NCBI GenBank assembly: GCA_964565775.1
Contig: CAZMGB010000023.1
Span: 1 to 51,879, forward strand
From: CAZMGB01 sp964565775
GTDB lineage: Bacteria; Chloroflexota; Dehalococcoidia; DSTF01; JALHUB01
DNA length: 51,879 nucleotides
Direction of reading: 5' to 3'
This document shows positions 16,883 through 24,973 of this stretch, piece by piece. The notes under the pieces are model-generated. The model was not told where the DNA came from and made no database searches. It worked only from the letters and a program-made list of their open reading frames with translations. Position numbers and translations under genes: made by a program. Positions within the stretch are counted from its first letter, which is position 1. The number at the start of each line of letters is the position of its first letter.

Positions 16883-17587
16883 GCTACCCGACCCGGGGAG
16901 CCAAGACTCCCGCGCGAACCCGTTTCCCCCGCTGTTAGGGCGCCTCGTCGTGATGGTGTGCGGCGGGATACTCCGTAGTGTCAGCTCTTTGCTTCCCTTC
17001 CTGCTCAGATGCCCCTGTCCTGTCGCGATACTACTCCAGCGACACCGGGTGTCTCAAGAGCCGTCAGCCCGATCTGGACGGGCAGGCGACGCCTCCTCTC
17101 ACTTCAACAACGCCGTGCGTCCGAGAGCGTTACGGGCTTGCGCTAGCCTGCGCCTGGCGGCCTATGGCCCGCGGGCGTCGGCTCCCCGCGCCTCCCTCGG
17201 CCCGGGGCAAACGGCAAAGCCCACCAGCCCATGCAACTGCCTCTACCCATTGGACGACCTTTCGTCAGCCCATCGGCGGATACTCAGGCCACGTAACTTA
17301 CCGAAACTCAACTCAGGTTGGCAGTCCAGCCGGCCGCGGCCGCCCCCAGCGGCGCTCCTCGCCCTATCAGGGGCGGGAGTCAACCGAATAGGGGCAGTTC
17401 CGATAGATCGGCCCCAGGCGCCACCCTAGACTTTCAACAGAAGCAAGAGGCGACCCCAGGATGTATCTCTCAGCTCATGGCCTCATGGCGTCAACAGGTG
17501 CTGACGCGGGAACAGGGAGCCGTCCCCCGCCGCACCATTGGCACTGGCCCTGTGGCAGGGACTCTTTGACGAGAGGAGGTGAGCAGC
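16883..17587. other. Long upstream region of the gas vesicle operon
   Basis: About 700 bp without a recognisable gene between the divergent hsp20 and gvpA. Small hairpins occur at 16896-16911 and just before the gvpA SD (CCCTG-TGG-CAGGG, near 17548-17560). A possible -10 (TAGACT, near 17427) has only a weak -35. The length suggests room for regulator binding, but no operator was identified. Confidence 0.45.
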
Positions 17588-17803
17588 GTGGCCGTTGAGA
17601 AGTCAATCGCGTCGTCTAGCCTGGTCGAAGTCGTCGACCGGATCCTGGACAAGGGCATCGTCATCGATGCTTGGGTGAGGGTCTCCCTGGTGGGTATCGA
17701 GCTCCTGGCCGTCGAGGCAAGGGCGGTGGCCGCCGGAGTGGACACTTTTCTGAAGTACGCGGAGGCCATCGGCCTCACGCCGCTGGCGGCGCCTCCGGCT
17801 TAG
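17588..17803 (+). CDS. gvpA: Gas vesicle structural protein GvpA
   Basis: A 71-residue GvpA very close to the consensus: SSSLVEVVDRILDKGIVIDAW, VRVSLVGIELLAVEAR, then FLKYAEAIGLT. GvpA is the small hydrophobic protein that forms the ribbed wall of gas vesicles. The GTG at 17588 lies 7 nt after AGGAGGT; a GTG at 17579 would overlap the SD and is unlikely. It is the first gene of the operon and is followed by a strong intercistronic hairpin, consistent with making more GvpA than the downstream proteins. Confidence 0.95.
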   Translation: MAVEKSIASSSLVEVVDRILDKGIVIDAWVRVSLVGIELLAVEARAVAAGVDTFLKYAEAIGLTPLAAPPA

Positions 17804-17834
17804 TCGGCAGGCATCCGCAGCCCAGGACAGGAGT

Positions 17835-17910
17835 GGTGCCTGGTCGGGGACTCCCCCCACGCTGCAGGCTCCCGCCACGACAAACGCATGGAGGAGCCCC
17901 GACCGGCACC
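17835..17910 (+). promoter_or_regulatory. Strong intercistronic stem-loop after gvpA
   Basis: Arms 17835-17854 and 17893-17910 pair over 18 bp with only two single-base bulges (T17841, A17850) around a loop of about 38 nt. There is no T-run, so it looks less like a simple terminator than a transcript-stabilising or processing element separating abundant gvpA mRNA from the rest of the operon. The next SD (AAGGAGGAG) begins about 45 nt later. Confidence 0.7.
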
Positions 17911-17965
17911 GCGCTACTGATCATAAATCGCACCCGTGCGACGGGTCAACGAGGAAGGAGGAGCC

Positions 17966-18946
17966 ATGCCGACCGCAAGTGACATGGCCCGCTTGGGAAG
18001 CATGCTCATATCAGGCCACCGTCAGCGAGACGCGGCGCTCAGCGCGATGAGAGTCGAAACGCGCCAGTTCGTGGGTGACCTGCGCGACGAGAACGCAGCC
18101 CGCAGAGAGGCGATGCAGGAGCACGCCGCAGAGACGGGGCGGTTCGCGGATCACCTCCACGCCAAGAGCCTGGCCCGCAAACGCGCCATGCGGCGACACG
18201 CCGCCCAGACCGGCCGGTTTGTCGATCACCTCCACGGCCAGAGCCTGGCCCGCAAACGCGATGCGCGGCGACACGCCGCCCAGACCGGCCGGCTTGTGGA
18301 TCACCTCCACGGCCAGAGCCTGGCCCGCAAACGCGATGCGCAGCAGCACGCCGCTGAAACCGGGGGCTTCGTCCACAACCTGCACCTGGGGTCGCTCCAG
18401 CGCCGCGATGGCGCGCGAGAGCACAGGGCTGAGACGGGGCGGTTCGTGGGCCAGCTCCACCACGAGAGCCGGGTCCGGCAACGCAACATGCGCCGACAGG
18501 CCGCGGAAACCGGGCGCTTCGTTCGCCATCTGCGCGGCGTCACCCGAGAGCGCAAGCATGAGGTGGGCCAGATGTTGGCCCAGACGCGCGAACTCATGGC
18601 CGGGCTGAGCGCCATCACCAGGAAAGCGCAGGCCGAGTGGCGGCGTCAGCTCGTCGCCATCGACTCCGGTCGAAGAAGAGCCGGCACAGGACGTGGAGCA
18701 TCACTCCAGGGCGGAACGGCCGTCGCCCGAGTCGAAAGCAGAGTAGGAGAGCGCGGGCAGGGGTCGAAGCCAGATCTACGCAGCCCGGTGCTGGCCTACG
18801 TCGCCGGACACCCCGGCACCAGGCTCTCGACGATGGAGAGGGCACTGGGGATCAACAGAATCGAGTCTGCCCGTGCCGTCCACGCGCTGCTGAACCAGGG
18901 CAGGATCCGGCGAGACGAGGAGACGAGGCAGTACTTCCCCGCATGA
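17966..18946 (+). CDS. GvpC-like 25-residue-repeat protein with C-terminal winged helix
   Basis: A 326-residue highly basic protein. Residues about 32-231 are eight tandem repeats of exactly 25 residues, each beginning near T-G-R-F-V followed by xxLHxxSLARKRxxRxHAA; repeat Thr positions are 32, 57, 82, 107, 132, 157, 182 and 207. Repeats 3 and 4 are nearly identical in DNA too. Residues 273-326 look like a winged helix-turn-helix. Its place right after gvpA, and its amphipathic helical repeats, suggest a GvpC-type outer scaffold, though classical GvpC repeats are about 33 residues and acidic-to-neutral. The SD AAGGAGGAG precedes the ATG. DNA or RNA binding by the tail is possible but untested. 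Confidence 0.8.
   Translation: MPTASDMARLGSMLISGHRQRDAALSAMRVETRQFVGDLRDENAARREAMQEHAAETGRFADHLHAKSLARKRAMRRHAAQTGRFVDHLHGQSLARKRDARRHAAQTGRLVDHLHGQSLARKRDAQQHAAETGGFVHNLHLGSLQRRDGAREHRAETGRFVGQLHHESRVRQRNMRRQAAETGRFVRHLRGVTRERKHEVGQMLAQTRELMAGLSAITRKAQAEWRRQLVAIDSGRRRAGTGRGASLQGGTAVARVESRVGERGQGSKPDLRSPVLAYVAGHPGTRLSTMERALGINRIESARAVHALLNQGRIRRDEETRQYFPA
18157..18356 (+). repeat. 75-bp tandem DNA repeats within the GvpC-like gene
   Basis: The most recent repeats of the GvpC-like gene are almost identical at DNA level, with a 75-bp period (for example the copies beginning near 18196 and 18271). Low divergence between copies implies recent duplication or gene conversion, and predicts length variation among relatives. 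Confidence 0.8.
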
Positions 18947-18981
18947 AGGGAGGGATGCGCCAGAAGTAGGAGGAACCAGCC

Positions 18982-20031
18982 GTGGCCACACGGACGCATG
19001 ACCTGGAAGTAGAAACTCTCGTGGGCGGGGGCAACGGAGACCTGGCACCTTCGGTTGACGACGTCGCCTTCGAGGTCTCGGCCTGTCCAGCTTTCGTCGA
19101 GACTCCCTTCGTCCGGAGCATCATCGACCGCGCGCTGGCGTACATGGGCGACGGTTTCCCGGTCCACTTTCGCGGTCCCACAGGTTGCGGAAAGACGACG
19201 CTCGCCATCCACCTGGCGGAGCAACTGGGCCGGCCGATGATCATCGTCAGCGGCGACGAGGAGTATCTGACCTCCGACCTGGTCGGCGGCGAGCACGGCT
19301 ACGAGCGGAGGAGGACCGTCGACAACTTCATCCACTCCGTCGTGAAGACCGAGGACCGCGTCGACTACCGCTGGGTCGATAGCCGGCTCACGATAGCCTG
19401 CCAGGAAGGCTACACCCTGGTCTACGACGAGTTCAATCGCTCCCGGCCCGAGGCCAATAACATCTTCCTGCCCGTCCTGGAGGAAAGGATCCTCATTCTC
19501 CCGACCATCAGGAGCGCGAGGGGACACCTGCGGGTCCACCCGGACTTCGCGGCCGTCTTCACCAGCAACCCAAAGGAGTACGCCGGCGTGCACGCCAGCC
19601 AGGACGCACTGCTGGACAGAATGATCACCCTGGATCTCAATCACTTTGACCGCGATACGGAGGTGGCCATCACTCAGTCCCGGACAGAGCTCCCTCAGGG
19701 CCAGGTGGAGGTCATCGTGGACCTGGTCAGGACCCTGCGGGAGGCGACGGAGGGCCAGTGCGACCCCACTGTGCGAGCCTGCATCATGATCGCTAAGGTC
19801 ATGGCGGCACAGAGCAAGAACGGCGGCGGCCCCTCGTTCGAGGAAGTGTGCCTGGACGTGCTGGCCAAGGAGATAAACCCGGGGGGCAAGCCGGCCGGCG
19901 AGAGAAGGCGGATCCTGCTGGAGCTGCTCCAGGCATCCCGGGGGGCCAGGTTCGGCCTCGGCCCCTCAGGCTCGGCGCGGCGCCGGGGAAGGGACCAGAT
20001 GGAGGAAGCCCATGAGAGAGGACAAAGCTGA
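18982..20031 (+). CDS. gvpN: Gas vesicle AAA+ ATPase GvpN
   Basis: A 349-residue MoxR-type AAA+ ATPase. Walker A GPTGCGKT is at 65-72, the GvpN-typical GDEEYLTSDLVGGEHGY follows near 90-106, Walker B appears as TLVYDEFNRSRPEANN, and a sensor-1 FTSNPKEYAG. GvpN is needed for vesicle enlargement in known systems. GTG start with a TAGGAGGAACC SD. The C-terminal end overlaps the start of the next gene by 20 bp, which supports one transcript. Confidence 0.93.
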   Translation: MATRTHDLEVETLVGGGNGDLAPSVDDVAFEVSACPAFVETPFVRSIIDRALAYMGDGFPVHFRGPTGCGKTTLAIHLAEQLGRPMIIVSGDEEYLTSDLVGGEHGYERRRTVDNFIHSVVKTEDRVDYRWVDSRLTIACQEGYTLVYDEFNRSRPEANNIFLPVLEERILILPTIRSARGHLRVHPDFAAVFTSNPKEYAGVHASQDALLDRMITLDLNHFDRDTEVAITQSRTELPQGQVEVIVDLVRTLREATEGQCDPTVRACIMIAKVMAAQSKNGGGPSFEEVCLDVLAKEINPGGKPAGERRRILLELLQASRGARFGLGPSGSARRRGRDQMEEAHERGQS

Positions 20032-20377
20032 GGGTGTCACCAGGGGGCTCAGGTCGTTGCCGACGAGGACGATCGAGCACGTTCGCTCGGCGCACGACGT
20101 GAGGCACCAGACCACGATACGTCACTCCAGCGGCGAGGGCGACGCCTACACACAGCTCCAGCGCCTCGCGCGGGAGAGGGAGACCTTGGAACGGCGTCTC
20201 CTTATCTGGCTGAGCCAGAAGGAGCGAACAGAGGCGCAGCTCGCAGCCATTACCCGCGAGCAGGCCCGCATTCTGGAGGCCTTGGAGCCGCACGTGCGCA
20301 GGGAGGCGGCGGGGGCCCGGACAGAGCCCCGGCCCTTGCAGCGGGTTTCGCTGGAGCGAGGAACCCGAGCAGTCTAG
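20012..20377 (+). CDS. Coiled-coil hypothetical protein of the gas vesicle operon
   Basis: A 121-residue basic protein whose residues about 48-95 form a long charged helix (LQRLARERETLERRLLIWLSQKERTEAQL, AITREQARILEAL), probably a coiled coil. No known Gvp family was recognised. A GGAGGAAG SD lies inside the end of gvpN. Position between gvpN and gvpH and overlapping translation suggest a small accessory in assembly. Confidence 0.65.
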   Translation: MREDKAEGVTRGLRSLPTRTIEHVRSAHDVRHQTTIRHSSGEGDAYTQLQRLARERETLERRLLIWLSQKERTEAQLAAITREQARILEALEPHVRREAAGARTEPRPLQRVSLERGTRAV

Positions 20378-20459
20378 GCGGGGCCCGGCCTCGCGCGCGA
20401 GTCGTGCTCAGCCGGTGTCTGCGCTGAACGTCGCGTTGCCGTCAGAGAGGTGGCTAAGG

Positions 20460-21020
20460 ATGCCGACGCAGAAGCGAGGAAGGAAGAAGAGAGAAGAGAA
20501 GGCAGAGTCCGACTTCGGGCTCGGGATCGGAGGCGTGTTCAAGGGACTCGGGAGCTTCATCGATCTGCTCGCCGAGATGGCGGAGAAAGGCGAAACCTTC
20601 GCCCAGCGCAGCGGTGAGATTCAGGGTCTGCGCGAGGGGATGCGAGGCGTCTACGGCTTCAACGTCCGTATGGGCCTCGGCGGCACGCCCCAGGTGCAGC
20701 AGTTCGGGAACGTACGCGCCACCAGCGCCGGACCCGTGGTGGATGAGGTCCGGGAACCCATGGTCGACATCTTCGATGAGGGCGACTCCATCCTGGTGGT
20801 GGCGGAAATGCCCGGCGTCAGCATCAAGGACATCTTGATCGACGTGAAGGGCGATGTCCTATCGATCTCCACCGCCGAAACGGCCCCCCGGAGGTACGCC
20901 AAAGAGGTGTTGCTGCCGGCGGCGGTCAGCGTGGCCACCCAGAAGAGCACCCTTAAGAACGGCGTGCTGGAGCTCCGCTTTGGCAAGGCCAGGGGGAAAA
21001 GGACTCGTACAAGGAGGTAG
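20460..21020 (+). CDS. gvpH: GvpH-type Hsp20 protein
   Basis: A 186-residue protein. A basic N-terminal arm (QKRGRKKREEK) leads into the GIGGVFKGLGSFIDLLAEMAEKG segment seen in archaeal and bacterial gas vesicle Hsp20 proteins. The C-terminal half is an alpha-crystallin domain: EPMVDIFDEGDSILVVAEMPGVSIKDILIDVKGDVLSIS, ending KNGVLELRFGKAR. GvpH-type proteins keep GvpA-like proteins from aggregating. The ATG at 20460 has an AGAGG SD; a GTG at 20415 is a weaker alternative. It ends 7 bp before the GvpF-J gene. Confidence 0.88.
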   Translation: MPTQKRGRKKREEKAESDFGLGIGGVFKGLGSFIDLLAEMAEKGETFAQRSGEIQGLREGMRGVYGFNVRMGLGGTPQVQQFGNVRATSAGPVVDEVREPMVDIFDEGDSILVVAEMPGVSIKDILIDVKGDVLSISTAETAPRRYAKEVLLPAAVSVATQKSTLKNGVLELRFGKARGKRTRTRR

Positions 21021-21027
21021 GGTCTGG

Positions 21028-22122
21028 ATGACTCAGGCAGCCGGCGACCGGACGTACATCTACGGCGTCATTCCCTCTGCTGAAGCCATCGCCTTCGACT
21101 GCGCCGCCGTGAGCGACAGTAGCGACCGGCCTCACGCTGTGCCTCATCGTGATATCGCCGCCGTGGTGAGCGCCTGCGCTCCCATAGACTACGCCGCCCT
21201 GGGCCGGGACCTGCTGGTCCGGGAGCTCGCCCGACACCAGCAGGTGATCGAGCAGGTGTTGGAGCGCTTTCCCGTCCTTCCCGTGAAGTTCGGGACGACG
21301 GTCGACGGTGAAGAGAGGGTGAGAACGATCCTGCGCCTGGGCTACGACGAATTCCGGCGCGCCCTGGACGACCTTAAGGACAAGGTACAGTTCGAGCTGG
21401 TGGCCACGTGGGAACTGCCATCGGTGCTCCAGGACGTGGCCCGAGAGGAGCCCATCGCGCAAATGAAGAGCAAGATCGGCGACGACTCGTCGCCGGCCAC
21501 CATCCGCGAGAGGGTGCGCCTGGGCGAGATGGTCAAGCGGTTTCTCGACCGGCGGCGCCAGGAGTATGAGCGGGCGGCGCTCCAGCGGGTCGCGCCGTGC
21601 TCACTCGAGCTTCGCAGGAACCCCCTGCTCGACGATAGCTTGGTGATGAACCTGGCAGTGCTCCTGGAGAAGGGACAGCAGGAAGAGTTCGACCGCAGCC
21701 TGGACGTCCTGGACCAGGAGTTGGACGGCCGCCTGGCCTTCCGGCGCGTCGGCCCCCTTCCCCCATACAGCTTCAGTACCGTGGAGATGAGGTCGGTCGC
21801 CCGGCCGGAGATCGACCGGGCCCGCAAGCTGCTGAGGGTGGGCGGCGGCGCGAGCGTCTCAGAGATCAAGAGGGCCTACCGCCAGCTCGCGCGCCGGTTT
21901 CACCCCGATGCGCAGGCCGGCGGTCGCGATGGCGGCAGCGCGGCGCGCTTCGCCGAGATTAAGGCAGCCTCGAACCTGCTCATGAGCTACTGCCGGGCGC
22001 AGCTTGCACGGCGGGAGGAGAGAGCCCGCCCTATCGACGAGCAACAGTGTTCCTTCGAGCCTGACGCCATCGATGAGACCGTGCTCATAACCATCGGGCC
22101 GGCTGGAGGCGATGCCCTGTGA
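21028..22122 (+). CDS. GvpF/GvpL protein fused to a C-terminal DnaJ J-domain
   Basis: A 364-residue protein. Residues 8-255 are a GvpF/L protein (YIYGVIP start, PVLPVKFGTTV near 82-92, GRLAFRRVGPLPPYSF at the end of the domain). Residues 261-322 are a J-domain with the required HPD at 292-294 in KRAYRQLARRFHPDAQ. J-domains stimulate Hsp70 ATPase, so this protein could hand GvpA-like clients to the DnaK encoded at 28971. The SD AAGGAGG is ideally placed. Its stop overlaps the start of the next gvpF/L (GTGA). Confidence 0.9.
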   Translation: MTQAAGDRTYIYGVIPSAEAIAFDCAAVSDSSDRPHAVPHRDIAAVVSACAPIDYAALGRDLLVRELARHQQVIEQVLERFPVLPVKFGTTVDGEERVRTILRLGYDEFRRALDDLKDKVQFELVATWELPSVLQDVAREEPIAQMKSKIGDDSSPATIRERVRLGEMVKRFLDRRRQEYERAALQRVAPCSLELRRNPLLDDSLVMNLAVLLEKGQQEEFDRSLDVLDQELDGRLAFRRVGPLPPYSFSTVEMRSVARPEIDRARKLLRVGGGASVSEIKRAYRQLARRFHPDAQAGGRDGGSAARFAEIKAASNLLMSYCRAQLARREERARPIDEQQCSFEPDAIDETVLITIGPAGGDAL

Positions 22123-22949
22123 CGGACGGACGCGATGGTCTCAGGGATAGCCAGCCCGTCTACCTGTACTGCCTGATCAGGAGCGAGAAGGAGCAGCCTT
22201 TCTCTGCCAAGCCCCTGAAGACCCGGGGCATTGGGGGGAACGGCAGTACGGTCTACACCGCCTGCTTCGAGGACCTGGCGTTCGTGGTCAGCGACTGCGA
22301 CGCCATCAAGCACGACGCCACCCGCGAGAATACCGTCTGCCACCAGAAGGTCATCGAGGAGGTAATGGACAGGGGCTTCAGCCCGCTGCCGGTGAGGTTC
22401 GGCACCACTGCCACTGCCAGCCGGGTCGGCACAACCGAGGAGCGCATCCGTAAGGTACTGAAGAGGAGGTTCGGGGAGTTCCAGGGCCTCCTCGGAGACA
22501 TGGAGGACAAAGTGGAGGTCGGGCTGAAGGTCTTCTGGAACAAGGCCCGCCTCTTCGACGAGATCGTCTCGGAGTACCGCCAGGTACGGATGCTCCGGGA
22601 CCGCATCGCCAGGCGGCCTTCCTCGGGCCTGGCATGGCGGGACGAGAGGATCCAGCTCGGCACCATGGTCGACAACGCCATCGCCGACAAGCGTAGCCGC
22701 GAGGCACCGCTGCTGGTGCGGCCGCTCCGCCCGATCGCCTATGACTATAAGACAAACAAGATCATGACAGACACGATGGTGCTCAACGGCGCCTTCCTGA
22801 TCTACAAGGAGCGGCTGCGCGAATTCGACGCGGCCGTGAATAGTCTGGACGAGAGGTACGGCGACCGCATGAAGTTCAACTATGTGGGCTGTCTGCCCCC
22901 CTTCAACTTCATCGAGATCGTGATCCGCTGGGATGAGGGGGAGGAATAG
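22119..22949 (+). CDS. Gas vesicle protein GvpF/GvpL
   Basis: A 276-residue GvpF/L protein without a J-domain: opening strand PVYLYCLIRSEKE, HQKVIEEVMDRGFSPLPVRFGTTA near 75-99, and the closing FNYVGCLPPFNFIEIVIRW. GvpF/L proteins bind GvpA during nucleation in known systems. GTG start overlaps the previous stop by 4 bp, so translation is coupled. It is the second of three GvpF/L proteins here. Confidence 0.92.
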   Translation: MTDGRDGLRDSQPVYLYCLIRSEKEQPFSAKPLKTRGIGGNGSTVYTACFEDLAFVVSDCDAIKHDATRENTVCHQKVIEEVMDRGFSPLPVRFGTTATASRVGTTEERIRKVLKRRFGEFQGLLGDMEDKVEVGLKVFWNKARLFDEIVSEYRQVRMLRDRIARRPSSGLAWRDERIQLGTMVDNAIADKRSREAPLLVRPLRPIAYDYKTNKIMTDTMVLNGAFLIYKERLREFDAAVNSLDERYGDRMKFNYVGCLPPFNFIEIVIRWDEGEE

Positions 22950-22983
22950 AGGCTCCTCTCGATAGCCGCTCCAGGAGGGGAAC

Positions 22984-23379
22984 ATGACACAGAAGACAGC
23001 CACCAGACCGAGGCCGGTCAGGGTTCGGCAAATGAACCTGACCAAGGTCAAATGCGCCTATTGCCAGGGCCGGGGGAAGGACCCCTTCGGCGTTCCATCG
23101 AAGCTCTCTAGCTGCGGCGTCTGCGGCGGGAGCGGCATCGTCGAGGTGGAAGCGCCGTATCACGGCTGCGCCTTTTGCCTGGCGACCGGCATCAGCCCAC
23201 GCAGCCGCCTGAGCTGCACCGCCTGCCGTGGCAAGGGGGTCATCTCGGTCAAGGAGCCGGTCGACACCTGCCCGGCCTGCGGCGGCGAGGGTAGGGACCG
23301 CCGTGGCGACATGCAGCTTTACTGCACTGCGTGCGGGGGCGCCGGCGTGGTGACGAAACACGGGGCGAAAGCGCCATGA
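22984..23379 (+). CDS. Free DnaJ-type zinc-finger protein (six CxxCxGxG-like motifs)
   Basis: A 131-residue protein made of a DnaJ cysteine-rich region. Six Cys pairs at 24/27, 44/47, 62/65, 78/81, 96/99 and 114/117 follow CxxCxGxG or close variants (CAYCQGRG, CGVCGGSG, CAFCLATG, CTACRGKG, CPACGGEG, CTACGGAG). Canonical DnaJ has four; six is unusual. There is no J-domain, but the neighbouring GvpF carries one, so the two parts of a DnaJ are supplied separately. The SD is AGGAGGGG. The likely role is client binding or disulphide/zinc chaperoning of vesicle proteins. Confidence 0.85.
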   Translation: MTQKTATRPRPVRVRQMNLTKVKCAYCQGRGKDPFGVPSKLSSCGVCGGSGIVEVEAPYHGCAFCLATGISPRSRLSCTACRGKGVISVKEPVDTCPACGGEGRDRRGDMQLYCTACGGAGVVTKHGAKAP

Positions 23380-23395
23380 GGGGAGGGCAGTGGCC

Positions 23396-23716
23396 ATGAT
23401 CTTCGGAGGTCTTCTGGAGACCTACATCCTCTTCAAGGCGCTCAAGACCGCAAACGGCGTCCTAACCTCGCCCGTCAAGGGCCCCTACAAGGGCATCAAG
23501 TATCTCGTCGAAGAGATTCACCACGAGGTGCAGAGGGAGCAGCTCGACGAGGACCGCATCATGTCCCGGCTCACGGAACTCCAGCTCCGGCTCGAACTGG
23601 GAGAGATCGAACAGGCCGAGCATGACCGGCAGGAGAAGGAGTTGATGGACCATCTCGCTGCCGCGCGGGAGTACAAGCGGCAACTGGAAGAAGAGGGCCA
23701 TCCAGTCGACTTCTGA
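23396..23716 (+). CDS. gvpG: Gas vesicle protein GvpG
   Basis: A 106-residue protein with the GvpG pattern: a hydrophobic start (MIFGGLLETYILFKAL), GPYKGIKYLVEEIHHEVQREQLDEDRIMSRLTELQLRLELGEI, then a charged helix. GvpG is an essential small assembly factor in known systems. The ATG at 23396 lies 9 nt after GGGAGG; an in-frame GTG at 23390 is too close to the SD. Confidence 0.9.
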   Translation: MIFGGLLETYILFKALKTANGVLTSPVKGPYKGIKYLVEEIHHEVQREQLDEDRIMSRLTELQLRLELGEIEQAEHDRQEKELMDHLAAAREYKRQLEEEGHPVDF

Positions 23717-23824
23717 GAAAGCGCCCGCGGGCGGCTGCTCCGCTCATCGGCGTCCCTCGACGTCTCCCGCCGGCCGGACCTGGTTGCACAGAAATGCACG
23801 CAAGTCGAGAGAAGGAGGCCCAAC

Positions 23825-24340
23825 ATGGCCGCAAGGATGCAAGGAACCGGAGCAAGAACACTGGACGAGATCACGGCGGCCCGTCGCGCGGCCATGCTCC
23901 GGTTCGCCATCGAGCAGCAGGAGGCGAAGCACTACGCCGTGGCGCTCGACATGTACCGCCAGCTCATCGAAGGGTACCCCGGCACCGAGGAGGAGAACGA
24001 AGCGCATGAGCGGATGCTGGACCTGGCCTGCCTGTTCGGGTCGGAGAGGCAATCCCATCGTATGCTGAGCCTCTACGAGACGCTGGAGAGCTTGTACGCC
24101 CCGACGAGCACGGAAAGGACAGCCGAAGCTCGCAGAGCCCGGGTCAAGCAGATCCTCGACGGGATCCACGAGCAGGACCGGCGGGAGGCCGAGGCCCAGA
24201 ACCGGCTGGAGGCCATACGCGAGGGCGCGGTGCCTCCGTGGGAGTCGGAGCCGGTGACGATGCCGCCCCGAGGCAAGGAGCCGGCGCGCCAGCCCCGAAC
24301 CAGGGCGACACGCCGACAGGAGGGTCGTGAAGTTGCCTAG
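23825..24340 (+). CDS. TPR-like helical protein of the gas vesicle operon
   Basis: A 171-residue protein. Residues about 20-105 resemble one or two TPR-like helical hairpins (QEAKHYAVALDMYRQLIEGYPGTEEENEAHERMLDLA). The rest is a charged helix and a basic, Pro-rich tail. No known Gvp family was recognised. A GAAGGAGG SD precedes the ATG. It overlaps the next GvpA-family gene by 14 bp. It could be a scaffold for assembly factors; that is inference. Confidence 0.65.
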   Translation: MAARMQGTGARTLDEITAARRAAMLRFAIEQQEAKHYAVALDMYRQLIEGYPGTEEENEAHERMLDLACLFGSERQSHRMLSLYETLESLYAPTSTERTAEARRARVKQILDGIHEQDRREAEAQNRLEAIREGAVPPWESEPVTMPPRGKEPARQPRTRATRRQEGREVA

Positions 24341-24728
24341 GGAACTCATGCCTCAACGCGAGAGCGTCGGCAGCCTTGTCGACGTCGTCGACGCCATACT
24401 GGACAGAGGGCTCGTCATCAACTCCGACATCATGGTGTCGGTGGTGGGCGTAGAGCTCCTCGGCATCAAGATCCGGGCCGCGCTCGCCTCCTTCGAGACC
24501 GCAGCGAGGTACGGCCTGGAGTTCCCCTCTGGAGCGAATATGGAACTGCCCGCCTGGCAGGAGGCGCAGGTGCCGAAGGAGACTTGTCCCCAGTGTGAAA
24601 AGAGGGTGGAGAGCAAGGAGCTGCTTGAGGTCGGTTGTCCGTGGTGTGGGTGGCTCAGCGCCCGTGCCGAGCCGCCCGCCATTGCCGCTCGGCCGGGCCC
24701 TCGCACTCTCAGGGAAGGCTCGCTGTGA
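24327..24728 (+). CDS. GvpA-family (GvpJ/S-like) protein with C-terminal zinc ribbon
   Basis: A 133-residue protein. Residues 13-66 are a GvpA-type domain (VGSLVDVVDAILDRGLVINSD, MVSVVGVELLGIKIRAALASFETAARYGLEF). After a linker comes a zinc ribbon, CPQC at 87-90 and CPWC at 104-107, nearly the same as the ribbon at the end of the protein encoded at 24974. Minor GvpA homologues such as GvpJ act in nucleation or cone tips. Start could be GTG 24327 or TTG 24333; the latter has better SD spacing. Its stop overlaps the next start (GTGA). Confidence 0.85.
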   Translation: MKLPRELMPQRESVGSLVDVVDAILDRGLVINSDIMVSVVGVELLGIKIRAALASFETAARYGLEFPSGANMELPAWQEAQVPKETCPQCEKRVESKELLEVGCPWCGWLSARAEPPAIAARPGPRTLREGSL

Positions 24729-24931
24729 TCGGGCACTCGGTGTTCCGCTTTGTCATGGATCAAGTGGCGAAGGCGGCCAAGGAAGAAGACAGGCTGAGAC
24801 GGCACCCCGGCTACGGCGAGGTGAGATGTCCCGGCTGCCGGCGCTGCGTGCTGCCCGCAGAGCGGGAGAGCTGGGGCTGCTACCTCTGCGGCTCGAAGGA
24901 AGGAGCCCAACTGAGGAGCGCCCGCACCTGA
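24725..24931 (+). CDS. Small zinc-ribbon protein
   Basis: A 68-residue protein starting with GTG in a 4-bp overlap with the previous stop. An N-terminal amphipathic helix (VFRFVMDQVAKAAKEEDRL) is followed by one zinc ribbon: CPGC, then CYLCG. No family was recognised. Its place between two zinc-ribbon GvpA-family genes suggests a related role in assembly. Confidence 0.6.
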   Translation: MIGHSVFRFVMDQVAKAAKEEDRLRRHPGYGEVRCPGCRRCVLPAERESWGCYLCGSKEGAQLRSART

Positions 24932-24973
24932 TGACGAGAACCGCCGGAAGCCTCGCGAAAGGATAGCTGGCCG

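Noticed and set aside
17538..17565. Sigma-54-like element (TGGCAC) before gvpA
   Set aside because: The -12 TTGC element is missing at the right spacing; the region instead forms a small hairpin before the SD.
18157..18356. CRISPR-like repeat array
   Set aside because: The repeats are contiguous, 75 bp, in frame, and encode the protein repeat; there are no spacers.
20012..20377. Assignment of the coiled-coil protein as GvpO
   Set aside because: No GvpO-type conserved segment was seen, only length and location agree.
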